NCBI GenBank assembly: GCA_018897155.1 | Contig: JAHILE010000046.1 | Span: 1-54,286 of the forward strand | Direction of reading: 5' to 3' | Length of the DNA stretch: 54,286 nt | DNA from: Nanoarchaeota archaeon | GTDB lineage: Archaea > EX4484-52 > LFW-46 | Shown here: positions 32,167 through 40,533 of the stretch, one piece after another | Layout: each line of letters starts with the position of its first letter | Position numbering within the stretch: the first letter of the stretch is position 1 | Program-made: the position numbers and the translations under genes | Notes under the pieces: model-generated | Seen by the model: the letters and a program-made list of their open reading frames with translations, nothing else | Databases searched by the model: none | Told to the model about the DNA's origin: nothing

Positions 32167-32706
32167 ATGGGCAACTTGCTTTCGAAATTGGAAGTTGAGC
32201 TTAAGTTGCGAGGGTTCAGCAAGAAGACTGTGAAGTCGTATATGTTCCATACGTCTTGTTTTCTGAATAAAGTTGGGGCACAAGCTTCTGACGAAACTGT
32301 TAAAAGGTATTTCGCAGAGCTTTCCGAGCGGATGGAACCAAGAACAATAAACCAAAGAATAAGTGCGATAAAGTTCTTTTATAGAAATATTCTTGGAAAA
32401 GATCTATTCATACATCATATGAAAAAGTCTAACAGAATTCCAGAAATCCTGATAAAAGAGGAAATGCGAAAAATGATAACGTCGATTTTAAATACAAAGC
32501 ACAGGCTTCTTGTGGAAACAATTTACGGCTGCGGATTGCGAGTGTCTGAGGCTGCAAATCTGAAAAAATGCGACCTTCGATTTGGCGAAGGCGTACTTTT
32601 CGTAAGGCAGGGAAAGGGAAACAAAGACAGGATTGTTTCTTTGCCAGCAACACTTTCGAAACGGCTTGAATCATACCTAATTTTGCGTAATTACGAAAAT
32701 CCTTGA
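32167..32706 (+). pseudogene. XerA-like tyrosine recombinase, N-terminal part
   Basis: Holds the SAM-like core-binding domain (SKLEVELKLRGFSKKTVKSY, SAIKFFYRNILGK) and the first half of the catalytic domain with the active Arg (ETIYGCGLRVSEAANL) and Lys (GKGNKDRIVSLP). It ends after [11 protein letters not shown] at a TGA. Intact XerA proteins carry about 10-15 more residues here (YLFxSRRG-type strand) before the IQKIV helix. A small deletion that also shifted the frame explains the split. Confidence 0.85.
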
Positions 32707-33005
32707 CAATAATGTCGATTCAAAAAATCGTGGATAATGCCGCCATGAAGGCAGGCATAACAAAAAACGTGCACCCCCATATTTTGCGCCACAGCTATGC
32801 GACGCATTTGCTTGAAAACGGCACAGATATTCGAATAATCCAGAGATTGCTTGGCCATTCGGATGTACGGACAACCGAGCTTTATACGCATGTCTCAAGC
32901 GCACTGATACGAAACGTCAAAAGCCCGTTGGATGCCCTAGATGATCCCACAGTAGGTATAACATCACCTAAAAGCGCGAAAAATCATGAAAATCCAAACC
33001 ATTGA
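32703..33005 (+). pseudogene. XerA-like tyrosine recombinase, C-terminal part
   Basis: Continues the preceding fragment in another frame, overlapping it by 4 bases. It carries the rest of the catalytic site: [17 protein letters not shown] (HxxR), [17 protein letters not shown] (His and nucleophile Tyr). All six catalytic residues exist but are spread over two frames. The last nine residues (KNHENPNH and stop) are encoded by a hairpin repeat (32979-33027), so the original C-terminus has been replaced or extended. Two-subunit function is possible but unlikely. Confidence 0.82.
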
Positions 33006-33027
33006 TTATCGGATTTTCAAGCTTTTT
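32979..33027 (-). repeat. AAGCTT/ATGAT hairpin at the xerA end
   Basis: Plus strand: GAAAAATCA, stem TGAAAATCC (32987-32995), 15-base loop, stem GGATTTTCA (33011-33019), then AGCTTTTTT. It has the family flanks and a perfect 9-bp stem, and provides the stop codon of the xerA fragment. Confidence 0.75.
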
Positions 33028-33131
33028 TATTACATAATACGCTCAATACCGTAATAAAAAACAAACAAAAGTATAGTTAACGCTCAATAGGCGCGCAAAA
33101 AACAAATAAAAGTACGCTTTTTATCCTTAGA

Positions 33132-33160
33132 GGGCATACAAAACAAACTTTTGTATGCCC
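33132..33160. terminator. 12-bp perfect hairpin upstream of the amylase gene
   Basis: GGGCATACAAAA-CAAAC-TTTTGTATGCCC. The 33028-33230 stretch otherwise has two near-direct repeats of ACGCTCAATA plus AAAAAACAAA(C/T)AAAAGTA (about 33036-33115) and no gene. The hairpin could end xerA transcription. Confidence 0.5.
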
Positions 33161-33230
33161 AATAACGAGTTGTGCGAAATTGCGAGCCCACAGAATAACA
33201 TTTATAACGAATAACGAGCAATAACAATAT

Positions 33231-34760
33231 ATGAAACTGAAAACCCTAAGTATGGTGAGTGCATTTCTTATAGCGATTATACTTATTTCCGGCTGCATCG
33301 GCCAAAAGACAAGCGTCCTGAAAAATGAATCAGTCATATCAAATAATACACATATTTCGACTTCAAACATAAGACATGATACATTATTTAACAAAAGCTG
33401 GCTTAACGAAGGTGCTATCTATAATGTGAATATCGCCCAGTTTGATACTAAAAAAACATACTCAGAATTGACACAGTTAGTCCCAAAATTAAAAGAACTT
33501 GGGATTAAAACAATATATCTTGCACCGATATGGAATTCAATCGAAACCCAACAAAGCAGAACATCCGGCTACAGCCTGATAAATAGCGAGTTAAATCCCA
33601 ATTATGGGACAGAGGAAGATTTGAAAAATTTAATCGACACGGTCCATGCTAACGATATGAGGATACTTTTTGATTTAGTTATATCGTACCGGCCAGATAC
33701 AAGCATAGAATACAAGAATTCTCCCGAGATGTTTCTTCATTATAAAAATGATGGTTCTGTCTATAAATGGAGGTGGGGGTATTCGACAGACCAAACCAGT
33801 ACAGCGTTTATTGTCGATATGTCGAATATGGCAGAATATTATGTCAAAAACTTTAATATTGATGGCTGGAGAGTTGATGCTCCGCAAGTAAACATAAAGG
33901 AAGGCGATGAGAAAAATTTGTTATTGGGAAACGGAACACCGATTCATTCGAATTACGGAGCCGCCGAGCTTTTAAAAGAAGTTAAAAGAAAAATTACGGC
34001 CATAAAATCCGATGCAATATTATACACTGAACTGCCAGGTCCTCTTTGTGAACGAACTCCACAAACCTGCGATACTGCTTTTGATGAGTATGCTGAAATA
34101 TCATATAATTGGTATTTTTCGGGATGGCTGGATTATGCGACAAGAATCCCCATCGGACCCATTACATATAAAAATGGATTTCTCGATAATGTTGTTGCCA
34201 ACAAAACAACTTCTCAAGATTTGGTTAATTATTTGATAAATGAAAATATAAAGAACGATCGCACTAGATCTCATTTTTCTGAAAATCATGATACCCAAAG
34301 AGTGCAAGCGGTCTATCCGAAACAGAATAAAGCTTTAATGGCTTTGATCTCAACGATTCCAGGAGTACCTATGATACATGCTGGGCAGGAAACAGGAAAT
34401 ACAAAAAAACAAGTTGTTGATTTATCTGGTTATGATACCAATTCAGATCTATGGCAGTTTTACAGCAAAGTGCTAAATATTCGTAACTCCAATAATGCTC
34501 TTAAATATGGCGAAATCAAAAATATCTGGAAAGACGGAGATAATGTTTACGCTTATTCTAGAACTTACGGAAATGAAACTGTTGTTGTTGTGATAAATTT
34601 TGGTGACCTACAAACGACGAGCATTTTGGATATGCCTTTCAAGAAAGGCGATATGCTTAAAGATGAGCTTTCTGGAGAATCATTTACAATTACAAACGCG
34701 GCTAATTTCCAAATATATGTATCTGCTTATGGTTCTAAAATCTTGAGTTTGAAAGAATAA
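33231..34760 (+). CDS. secreted lipoprotein alpha-amylase (GH13)
   Basis: A 509-aa glycoside hydrolase. Residues 4-22 are a lipoprotein signal with lipobox LISGC (Cys22), so it is anchored outside the membrane. The GH13 barrel contains IKTIYLAPIWNS (strand 2-3), ILFDLVISYRP, GWRVDAP with nucleophile D216, YTELPG with acid/base E267, and ENHDT with D354. The usual DxVxNH region is changed to FDLVISYRPDT, hinting at altered specificity. A beta-sandwich C domain ends the protein. Likely an alpha-glucan hydrolase for exogenous starch-like polymers; substrate not proven. It converges on secY. Confidence 0.9.
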   Translation: MKLKTLSMVSAFLIAIILISGCIGQKTSVLKNESVISNNTHISTSNIRHDTLFNKSWLNEGAIYNVNIAQFDTKKTYSELTQLVPKLKELGIKTIYLAPIWNSIETQQSRTSGYSLINSELNPNYGTEEDLKNLIDTVHANDMRILFDLVISYRPDTSIEYKNSPEMFLHYKNDGSVYKWRWGYSTDQTSTAFIVDMSNMAEYYVKNFNIDGWRVDAPQVNIKEGDEKNLLLGNGTPIHSNYGAAELLKEVKRKITAIKSDAILYTELPGPLCERTPQTCDTAFDEYAEISYNWYFSGWLDYATRIPIGPITYKNGFLDNVVANKTTSQDLVNYLINENIKNDRTRSHFSENHDTQRVQAVYPKQNKALMALISTIPGVPMIHAGQETGNTKKQVVDLSGYDTNSDLWQFYSKVLNIRNSNNALKYGEIKNIWKDGDNVYAYSRTYGNETVVVVINFGDLQTTSILDMPFKKGDMLKDELSGESFTITNAANFQIYVSAYGSKILSLKE

Positions 34761-34763
34761 GAC

Positions 34764-34890
34764 GACGGGGGCGGGCTCGCAACTCAAATTGCTTCGCAAT
34801 TTGCCCTTCGGGTCGCACAACAAACGGCTTTACGGTTCGCCTGCGGGCTCGCCCAAATCGGCTATCGCCGACTTCATAAACCCGCCGAGT
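34764..34890. repeat. nested hairpin cluster between amylase and secY genes
   Basis: An outer GGCGGG/CCCGCC stem (34770-34775, 34881-34886) encloses several hairpins: CAAATTGC-TTC-GCAATTTG, CCC-TTC-GGG, GGGC-TC-GCCC and TCGGC-TATC-GCCGA. Much more G+C-rich than its surroundings. It may be a bidirectional terminator and belongs to the window's hairpin-rich intergenic class. Confidence 0.65.
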
Positions 34891-34912
34891 TAAACGAAAT
34901 GTAAAAAACAGA

Positions 34913-35021
34913 TTAACTTATTCAAGTTTTGCGTTTTTTAAAATTCACACTCAAATTTCAGTTTTTGTGAATTGATATTTGAGCTCAACTGCCCAAAAAA
35001 CGCAAAACTTCAGTTAACTTA
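34913..35021. mobile_element. 93-bp MITE-like element, copy 2, with 8-bp direct repeats
   Basis: Element at 34921-35013, the exact reverse complement of 22099-22191. It is flanked by TTAACTTA at 34913-34920 and 35014-35021. The right-hand repeat contains the secY stop codon (TAA, minus strand), so the element landed at the very end of secY without altering the protein. Confidence 0.88.
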
Positions 35022-36425
35022 CTTCTCAAAGAACTTTCTTACCATCGGATTCATATCTTCCAGATGCTGCATTGCAAGCTGCTCGTACATCTGATATATT
35101 ATCATCACAGTAAGCAGAAGTCCTGTTCCTCGTACAATAGATCCTGAAAAGTCTGCGATAGATGCAAGAAGCCCGACAAACGCGCCGCCAAGAATTGCAA
35201 GAGGCGTGATATATCTTTGAAGAACGGATTCGATAATCCTTGGGTCGCGCCTAAATCCAGGAATCTGCATGCCGCTGCGTAGTATTTGGTTTGCTACGCT
35301 GCGCGCGTCCATCCCCGACGTATTGACCCAAAAAAGAGAAAATACTGTTGAACCGACAACCATGAATAATGTGTAGGTTATCACTCTGATGATTTCATCC
35401 GGTATGAAGTTTAGATTAATGATATTAAACATAAACTGATGTGGTGGTGTAATGTAATGAACAATGCCAGATACTGCCTGGTTTCCTTCATAGCAGCCAA
35501 GAAGCCCACACATCTTGCTTGTTCCTTCAACTGCAGTTTTTGCAATAAGCCTTGCCCAGACTTCTATATTTATCAGGACTGCTGCTGTAAGAATAACCGG
35601 CATGACTGAAGTGTATATAAATTTAAGCGGCCATTTTCTGCCGAATCCACGGAATGCGCCAAATGCTAGAGGTATTTCGACTCGAAGGGCTTGTCCATAC
35701 ACTACGAGCGCGAATACGAGAAACGTTGCGAGAAGCGGCAGAATGTATATTGAAAGCGCGCCAAAGGATATATTTCCGCGAAGTATGTTGTCAAAAAGCG
35801 CCGGAACAACACCTATAAATTCTCCTGTCGCTGATTGTGCAAGATTGAACATAGCAATGAAAAGCTGCTTCCCGATTCCGGCAGCGATGAACAGGGAGAC
35901 GCCGGAGCCGAAACCCCATTTGCTGACGATTTCATCCATTAGTATTACGAGCCATCCGCCAAGTGTGAGCTGGAATATTATAAGGAAAATCGTCAAGGGT
36001 GCAAAATCAACCGGCTGTATCGCCCCTAAAAAAGTGTATGCTGCAGCCTCAATTATTGTGAATAAATATGCAAGAAGCTTCTGAGTTCCCTGGAATTTTG
36101 CGCGGCCCGCATGCGTGGCCATATCCCATTTAACCATCCCAGATCCTACAAAAAGCTGAAGCATTATACTTGCTGTGACTATCGGGCCGATGCCAAGAGT
36201 TATCAATGTACCAAAAGACGCACCCATAAGCGCGGCAAGCTGGGCTAATTGAGAAAGCTGCTGCTGGTTTATTCCGTAAATATAAACTTCGCTCAAAAAG
36301 AAATATAGAACAAGAATTATCAATGTCCAGCGTATGCGCACTTTGAAATTCTGTTTTTCAACTGGCTTTGTCACGCCCGGAATTTTTTGAATGATTGAAT
36401 CAAGAGACATTGAAGTTACCTGCAT
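35019..36425 (-). CDS. secY: protein translocase subunit SecY
   Basis: Ten-helix pore of the Sec translocon. Archaeal features: PGVTKPVEKQNFKVRIRWTLI at the N-terminus before TM1, ALMGASFGTLITLGIGPIV plug/TM2 region, GSGVSLFIAAGI near 170, RRDPRIIESVLQRYITPL near 390. Length 468 aa is usual. It is the last gene of the ribosomal operon after uL15, as in other archaea. The start could be the internal ATG (MSLDS, 36410). A 93-bp mobile element abuts its stop codon. Confidence 0.96.
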   Translation of the reverse strand: MQVTSMSLDSIIQKIPGVTKPVEKQNFKVRIRWTLIILVLYFFLSEVYIYGINQQQLSQLAQLAALMGASFGTLITLGIGPIVTASIMLQLFVGSGMVKWDMATHAGRAKFQGTQKLLAYLFTIIEAAAYTFLGAIQPVDFAPLTIFLIIFQLTLGGWLVILMDEIVSKWGFGSGVSLFIAAGIGKQLFIAMFNLAQSATGEFIGVVPALFDNILRGNISFGALSIYILPLLATFLVFALVVYGQALRVEIPLAFGAFRGFGRKWPLKFIYTSVMPVILTAAVLINIEVWARLIAKTAVEGTSKMCGLLGCYEGNQAVSGIVHYITPPHQFMFNIINLNFIPDEIIRVITYTLFMVVGSTVFSLFWVNTSGMDARSVANQILRSGMQIPGFRRDPRIIESVLQRYITPLAILGGAFVGLLASIADFSGSIVRGTGLLLTVMIIYQMYEQLAMQHLEDMNPMVRKFFEK

Positions 36426-36483
36426 TAATCGATACGCGCTGGAGAATTCTTAGTTTGACAAGCTATATATAATTATCGAAGCG

Positions 36484-37062
36484 TTACTTATCTGCCTTTT
36501 TCGGCTTCACTGCCTTTTCTTTTGGCGCTTTTTTCCCAGTATCCTTTGCTTTGACTTTGGCCTTATGCGCTTCTTTTGGGCTATCTTTTTTTGCTTCTTT
36601 TTCTTCTTTGATTATTTCACCTTCGGCCTTTCCGCCGGCAGCTTCAATCTTTTTCTTCGCGCCTGCTGAAAACTTAGGTGCATTTATTATCATTTTTCTT
36701 GAAATATTTCCTGAGCCAAGAACCTTGTCAAAACCTGCTTTTTCCAGATCAACAATAATTATGCCTTTTTCCTCGATAGCAATCTTTTTAGCAAGCCATT
36801 TTTCAACATTTGCCTCGATTGAAACAAGATTTATCGCGCATTTCACAAACAATTTCTGGCGCGGCCTTACAAATCCGTGCGAGCCGAGATTCTTTATTCC
36901 AAGAGAATTAAGCAAGCTCATCTTGTGCTGACCGCGTTTTCCCATACCGGCATTACCTACCCCGCCTCTGCTTCCTTTTCCTCGGTGTTTCTTCGGGCTT
37001 CCCCAGCCATAAGTGCGGCTGCCTCGTAATCTCCTGTTTTTCTTGTGTTTGTTTACGACCAT
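36484..37062 (-). CDS. rpl15: ribosomal protein uL15
   Basis: Large-subunit protein. The basic N-terminal tail with HKKNRRLRGSRTYGWGSPKKHRGKGSRGGVGNAG is diagnostic. The globular part ends near residue 148; the last 45 residues are Lys/Ala/Glu low complexity (KEEKEAKKDSPKEAHKAK...), an extension shared in style with other proteins of this operon. It lies before secY, as expected. A GGAATGGTTTTAA box precedes the ATG. Confidence 0.96.
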   Translation of the reverse strand: MVVNKHKKNRRLRGSRTYGWGSPKKHRGKGSRGGVGNAGMGKRGQHKMSLLNSLGIKNLGSHGFVRPRQKLFVKCAINLVSIEANVEKWLAKKIAIEEKGIIIVDLEKAGFDKVLGSGNISRKMIINAPKFSAGAKKKIEAAGGKAEGEIIKEEKEAKKDSPKEAHKAKVKAKDTGKKAPKEKAVKPKKADK

Positions 37063-37081
37063 TTAAAACCATTCCCCATTT

Positions 37082-37225
37082 TTAGCCATTCACCTTTCAC
37101 TCTGGGCTAAAAAGCCTTGAACGAAGTGAAAGGATTTTCATTGGGTTTTAAAGCCGAAAGCGACGCGCATGATGGTTCATAATGCGTCGCGAACGGATTT
37201 TTAACCATATACCCAATGCATTGGG
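37082..37225. repeat. modular hairpin repeat (modules A-B-C)
   Basis: Block A (37082-37134: ...CTCTGGGCTAAAAAGCC, TTGAACGAAGTGAAAGGAT), block B (37174-37207, ATGGTT...GCGTCGCGAACGGAT...AACCAT) and block C (ATGCATTGGGTTAAAA) fill the space between uL15 and the acylphosphatase gene. All three blocks recur at 52.6-52.72 kb in the order B-A-C. Confidence 0.75.
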
Positions 37226-37239
37226 TTAAAATCATTAGA

Positions 37240-37521
37240 TTATCGTTTTATTTCAAAAGCATCAAATTCATTCTTTGCATCTTCGTAACTTACATCAGCT
37301 TTGCTTACGATTTGAGTTCCCAGTATTTCCCGGGATTTGAGGATTTTCACTAGCTTTTTTATTGTTTCCTCTTCGTCCTCGACAACTACTTTTACTGTTC
37401 CGTTGGGCAGATTCTGGACATAACCTTTGAGGCCCATGTCCTGCGCGATTGCCTTTGTTGATGCGCGAAACCCGACACCCTGCACTGATCCGTGAACAAT
37501 GATTGTTGCGCGAACTTGCAT
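37240..37521 (-). CDS. acyP: acylphosphatase
   Basis: A 93-aa enzyme hydrolysing carboxyl-phosphate bonds. It has the signature HGSVQGVGFRASTKAIAQ (residues 9-26, catalytic Arg in GFR) and GYVQNLPNGTVKVV (catalytic Asn). Start at the ATG at 37521; the frame runs eight codons further and overlaps the upstream membrane gene. It is a passenger in the ribosomal operon, between uL15 and uL30. A translation role is not implied. Confidence 0.93.
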   Translation of the reverse strand: MQVRATIIVHGSVQGVGFRASTKAIAQDMGLKGYVQNLPNGTVKVVVEDEEETIKKLVKILKSREILGTQIVSKADVSYEDAKNEFDAFEIKR

Positions 37522-37532
37522 AAGACCACCGG

Positions 37533-37781
37533 CTATACAAAACACGGCTTGCAGGCGCCCGAAGTTTTATAAACCGTGTCGTTTGTTTCCAAACAAAATT
37601 CACATATTTTGCTTAGTTGCTTAGGCGGCTCGGACATATTACTCGAATTTATTTCTTCGAAGGCAATGCCGCCTTTCAAGTCCGAATATTTTGCTGTGGC
37701 TTCTTTTTCAGCCAGCCAATTCAGCGCAAAATATGTTAGGATTATGGTAATTATTATGCCCGCTATTTGATATTTTATCAT
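37533..37781 (-). CDS. small membrane protein with two CxxC motifs
   Basis: An 82-aa protein with an N-terminal membrane segment (residues 5-23, QIAGIIITIILTYFALNWL) and a C-terminal cysteine pair set, CEFC near 61 and CKPC near 78, that could bind zinc or act in redox. No family recognised. Passenger gene in the ribosomal operon, between uL30 and acylphosphatase. Confidence 0.6.
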   Translation of the reverse strand: MIKYQIAGIIITIILTYFALNWLAEKEATAKYSDLKGGIAFEEINSSNMSEPPKQLSKICEFCLETNDTVYKTSGACKPCFV

Positions 37782-37816
37782 TTTTTGCAGATAAATCCCC
37801 CAAAGATTTATGGACG

Positions 37817-38245
37817 TTATATCATTCTCTCAATAAGCTCGTTTATCTTTTCCTTCTGGTATCCCAGCTCTCCGCCCTGCCCGAATCCGTGCAAAACACC
37901 CTTTCTTGCAAAGCCTTTTTTCGGAGGGCAAAGCTTTAAGACAGGATTAATTCCGCTCTCTTTTATTTTTCCTTCAAGGATTTTTTTTGCGGCGGCCTTT
38001 GCGTCGACTTTCTTTGCTTTTGGGTCAGTGGATTTTCCGCGCACTTCAATAAGTTTTTCAAGCAATTCCGGTGTTACTTCACCCCATGCGACGCATCCTT
38101 CGGCTTTTTTAAGCATACCTAAATAAGACGGATTATTCGGGACAAATGTGCACTGATGCGGCTTGTGCAAGCCAAGTATCTTCAATGTATCACTTACATC
38201 TCCATTTAGTTTTGAAGTTCCGCGAACTCTTAGTACTACAAACAT
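37817..38245 (-). CDS. rpl30: ribosomal protein uL30
   Basis: Archaeal-length L30 (142 aa against about 60 in bacteria). It begins VLRVRGTSKLNGDVSDTLKILGLHKPHQCTFV, the diagnostic strand-helix-strand, and ends with the archaeal C-terminal domain (FARKGVLHGFGQGGELGYQKEKINELI). Normally next to uS5; here a hypothetical gene is inserted between them. Confidence 0.95.
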   Translation of the reverse strand: MFVVLRVRGTSKLNGDVSDTLKILGLHKPHQCTFVPNNPSYLGMLKKAEGCVAWGEVTPELLEKLIEVRGKSTDPKAKKVDAKAAAKKILEGKIKESGINPVLKLCPPKKGFARKGVLHGFGQGGELGYQKEKINELIERMI

Positions 38246-38276
38246 ATATTTACACCAATTAGTTTATTTTTAAATA

Positions 38277-38603
38277 TTAATTCATAAGGCAGTTGAACGC
38301 CCGTTTTTTATATGGAACATAACTTTTATTACCCTGCGTTATTACTTTCATTGTTTCTTCATCCCTGAATTCGCAAAGGTTCAATTTTTTATATAATTCT
38401 TCATCAGGAACAAGCGTCCCCATTATTTCGCAGGGATCGCTCAGTTTTAATGGTTCTGTGTTTTCACCCAGCTCAATTGCGCGCGCGAAATATGTGGAAT
38501 GTCCCCGAACATCAAGATTTTCTTCAGTTACAAAAACATACTCATTCATTCGTTTATTGCGCATTCTTAGTACAAAAACAACCGTATTATCCATGCGATT
38601 CAT
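38277..38603 (-). CDS. hypothetical protein inside the ribosomal operon
   Basis: About 108 aa from the ATG at 38603 (MNRMDNTVVFVLRMRNKRM); the longer frame would overlap uS5 by 32 bases. It contains two cysteine-bearing segments (SDPCEIMGTLVPDEELYKKLNLCEF) and a predicted alpha/beta pattern. I do not recognise it. Position between uS5 and uL30 with tight spacing means co-translation with ribosomal genes. Confidence 0.6.
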   Translation of the reverse strand: MNRMDNTVVFVLRMRNKRMNEYVFVTEENLDVRGHSTYFARAIELGENTEPLKLSDPCEIMGTLVPDEELYKKLNLCEFRDEETMKVITQGNKSYVPYKKRAFNCLMN

Positions 38604-38607
38604 CGAA

Positions 38608-39363
38608 TCACGCTGTTTCTGCCTTTGGCTCGGCATCAATTATCCCGAGTTTCATTCCGGTTACTTTCGCAGCTTCATCATCTGCTTTTAGCTTGTTCAG
38701 GTTCCTGAATGCTTCAAAGACTGCTAAAACGAAGTTCACTCGTGTTCCTGTATCTCCGCGCGACTTCATCCACAAATCACGGATTCCTGCAAGCCTCATC
38801 ACTTTTTTGATTTCGTCTGCAACGCCAAGCTCTATGCCTTTTGGAGCGGGTATTAAAGTTACTTTAACAGAACCGCGCTTTCCAAGTGCCTTGAATGGTA
38901 TTGAGTGCGTTCCGCAACAGTTGCATTCCCATGAGCCGCAGCCGCGCCGGACAAGCATTACGCTAAGGCGCGCCTGTTTTCCGGCTTTCTCTATCGCGCT
39001 TTTTGCATCCTTACCTATTGCATAACCGATTCCGACAACGCCGTTCTTATTGCCGACTGCCATAAGAGCATGAATTGTTCTTCGCCTTCCCGAGCGATGC
39101 ATTCTTGTGGTGATTCTAAGAGGCGTTCTCATCTTGCCTCCTCCTTTGCCGGGCATGCCGCCAATGTATATTATTTCTTCTGATAAAGTCGGGAATAAGT
39201 AGTCGATTATCTCCGGTTCTCGAATGACATGCCCGAGCTCGAAAATCTGATGAATGCTTTTAATTTCGCCGTTCATTACTTTTCTTCCAAGATCTGTTCT
39301 TGGAATCCATTTTGACAAGTCTACTGGGCTTCGTTCCATACGTTTTTGAAATCTTCGTGCCAT
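38608..39363 (-). CDS. rps5: ribosomal protein uS5
   Basis: Decoding-site small-subunit protein, 251 aa. The dsRBD-like N-terminal domain contains RRTIHALMAVGNKNGVVGIGYAIGKDAKSAIEKA and the C-terminal domain SVKVTLIPAPKGIELGVADEIKKVMRLAGI. The archaeal Cys-rich loop RRGCGSWECNCCGTHSIPF is present. The first 45 residues form the archaeal N-terminal extension. GAGGATGGTT box before the ATG. Confidence 0.97.
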   Translation of the reverse strand: MARRFQKRMERSPVDLSKWIPRTDLGRKVMNGEIKSIHQIFELGHVIREPEIIDYLFPTLSEEIIYIGGMPGKGGGKMRTPLRITTRMHRSGRRRTIHALMAVGNKNGVVGIGYAIGKDAKSAIEKAGKQARLSVMLVRRGCGSWECNCCGTHSIPFKALGKRGSVKVTLIPAPKGIELGVADEIKKVMRLAGIRDLWMKSRGDTGTRVNFVLAVFEAFRNLNKLKADDEAAKVTGMKLGIIDAEPKAETA

Positions 39364-39393
39364 TTATAACCATCCTCATTATCTCTGGGTTTT

Positions 39394-39424
39394 AAAGCTT
39401 GAAATTGCTTTGTAATTTCAAGAT
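39394..39424 (+). repeat. AAGCTT hairpin between uS5 and uL18
   Basis: AAAGCTT (39394-39400), stem GAAATT (39401-39406), loop GCTTTGT, stem AATTTC (39414-39419), then AAGAT. A member of the constant-flank hairpin family with its own 6-bp stem. Confidence 0.6.
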
Positions 39425-39438
39425 AAGTATCACATAAA

Positions 39439-40029
39439 TTAGTTCGTATCCTCTTTGTTTTCTTTTACAGCTTTTGTCTTTGTAGATTTTGCCTTCTTTT
39501 TTTCAGATTTTACGACTTTTGCCGCTCCGGACATTATTTTTGCCTTCAGATCTGCAAAATCCTTGCTCACATCCGTTTTTCTGTAAGTATCAATGTGCTT
39601 TCCTGAAACCCGATCATCTGAAGGAAAATAGTCCGTAGAATGCGGGAATTTCAGTCCTGCATCTGCAGCGCCCTTTAAAACAGCAAATATTCTTGAGCCC
39701 TTGGTATTTGTTTTTATGCCAAGGTCAATTATGCAGTCATGATTCAAGCCGCGTTCCTTCATTGTTGAAGCGAGCAGAACGCCGGTAAGGTATGCTGCGG
39801 GAATAGATTTTATTGAATGTTTCCATCCGAAAGTTTTAAGATGCGCCGAATCAACAAACACAGTTGTTTTGTCTCCTTTTTCCATGAATTCTGTTGCATG
39901 TGTGAGTACTCTTTTGTTTGTTACGCGTACAACAACTCGCGGAAGCTTTGACTTAAGCATGCTGAAACGCTTCTTGTAATTAGTTATTCCCTGTTCTCTT
40001 CTCTTGAATTTTGGCGAAAACAAACTCAT
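39439..40029 (-). CDS. rpl18: ribosomal protein uL18
   Basis: 5S rRNA-binding protein, 196 aa from the ATG at 40029 (MSLFSPKFKRREQGITNYKKR), preceded by GGATGATT. It has LPRVVVRVTNKRVLTHATEF, HSIKSIPAAYLTGVLLAST and a C-terminal domain with FPHSTDYFPSDDRVSGKHI. The last 30 residues are Lys-rich low complexity. Canonical position between eL19 and uS5. Confidence 0.96.
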   Translation of the reverse strand: MSLFSPKFKRREQGITNYKKRFSMLKSKLPRVVVRVTNKRVLTHATEFMEKGDKTTVFVDSAHLKTFGWKHSIKSIPAAYLTGVLLASTMKERGLNHDCIIDLGIKTNTKGSRIFAVLKGAADAGLKFPHSTDYFPSDDRVSGKHIDTYRKTDVSKDFADLKAKIMSGAAKVVKSEKKKAKSTKTKAVKENKEDTN

Positions 40030-40042
40030 ACAAATCATCCAT

Positions 40043-40522
40043 TTATTGCTTTTTTACAGTTTCTTCTTCTTTTACAATATCTGCTTCCTTCATTTTTGTA
40101 ACCTGGAGGTGCAGATTTGCCTTGTCTTTAAACATTCCTGAACCGGCCATCTTGTAAAGCTTTGCATACTGCTTTCGCGTGACTTTTTCTTTTTCGCGCA
40201 GCATTACAAGGTCTTTTCTGATTGAGCGGATTCGCTTCATCCAGACCACTTTTTTGCCGGTTCTTGCAGTTTTCTTTCCGCGCCTCTTTCCCATGCCGCG
40301 CTGCCTGCCTTTCTTTTTCTGCTCGCGGGAAATTTTTGCGCGCGCGCTTGATGCACCGACTTTTGGCTTGGCCTTTATGAATCCTTTAACTATGAAGCGC
40401 CTGACATCATCTTTTGTTATCGCGCCGCTGACTTCGCTAAGCTCTTGCGGATCAATCCAAACGCGGTTCTGCCCGCAATTAAGGATATTCGCTGCAAGCC
40501 TTTTTTGAGTTTTTAAATCCAT
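40043..40522 (-). CDS. rpl19e: ribosomal protein eL19
   Basis: Archaeal/eukaryotic L19e, 159 aa from the ATG at 40522, preceded by TGTGATGTTT. Signature: LKTQKRLAANILNCGQNRVWIDP, then KGFIKAKP, and the helical RKTARTGKKVVWMKRIRSIRKDLVMLREKEKVTRKQYAKLYKMAGSG divided across the middle. It lacks eukaryotic length. Canonical order between eL32 and uL18, apart from an inserted zinc-ribbon gene. Confidence 0.95.
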   Translation of the reverse strand: MDLKTQKRLAANILNCGQNRVWIDPQELSEVSGAITKDDVRRFIVKGFIKAKPKVGASSARAKISREQKKKGRQRGMGKRRGKKTARTGKKVVWMKRIRSIRKDLVMLREKEKVTRKQYAKLYKMAGSGMFKDKANLHLQVTKMKEADIVKEEETVKKQ

Positions 40523-40533
40523 AAACATCACAT

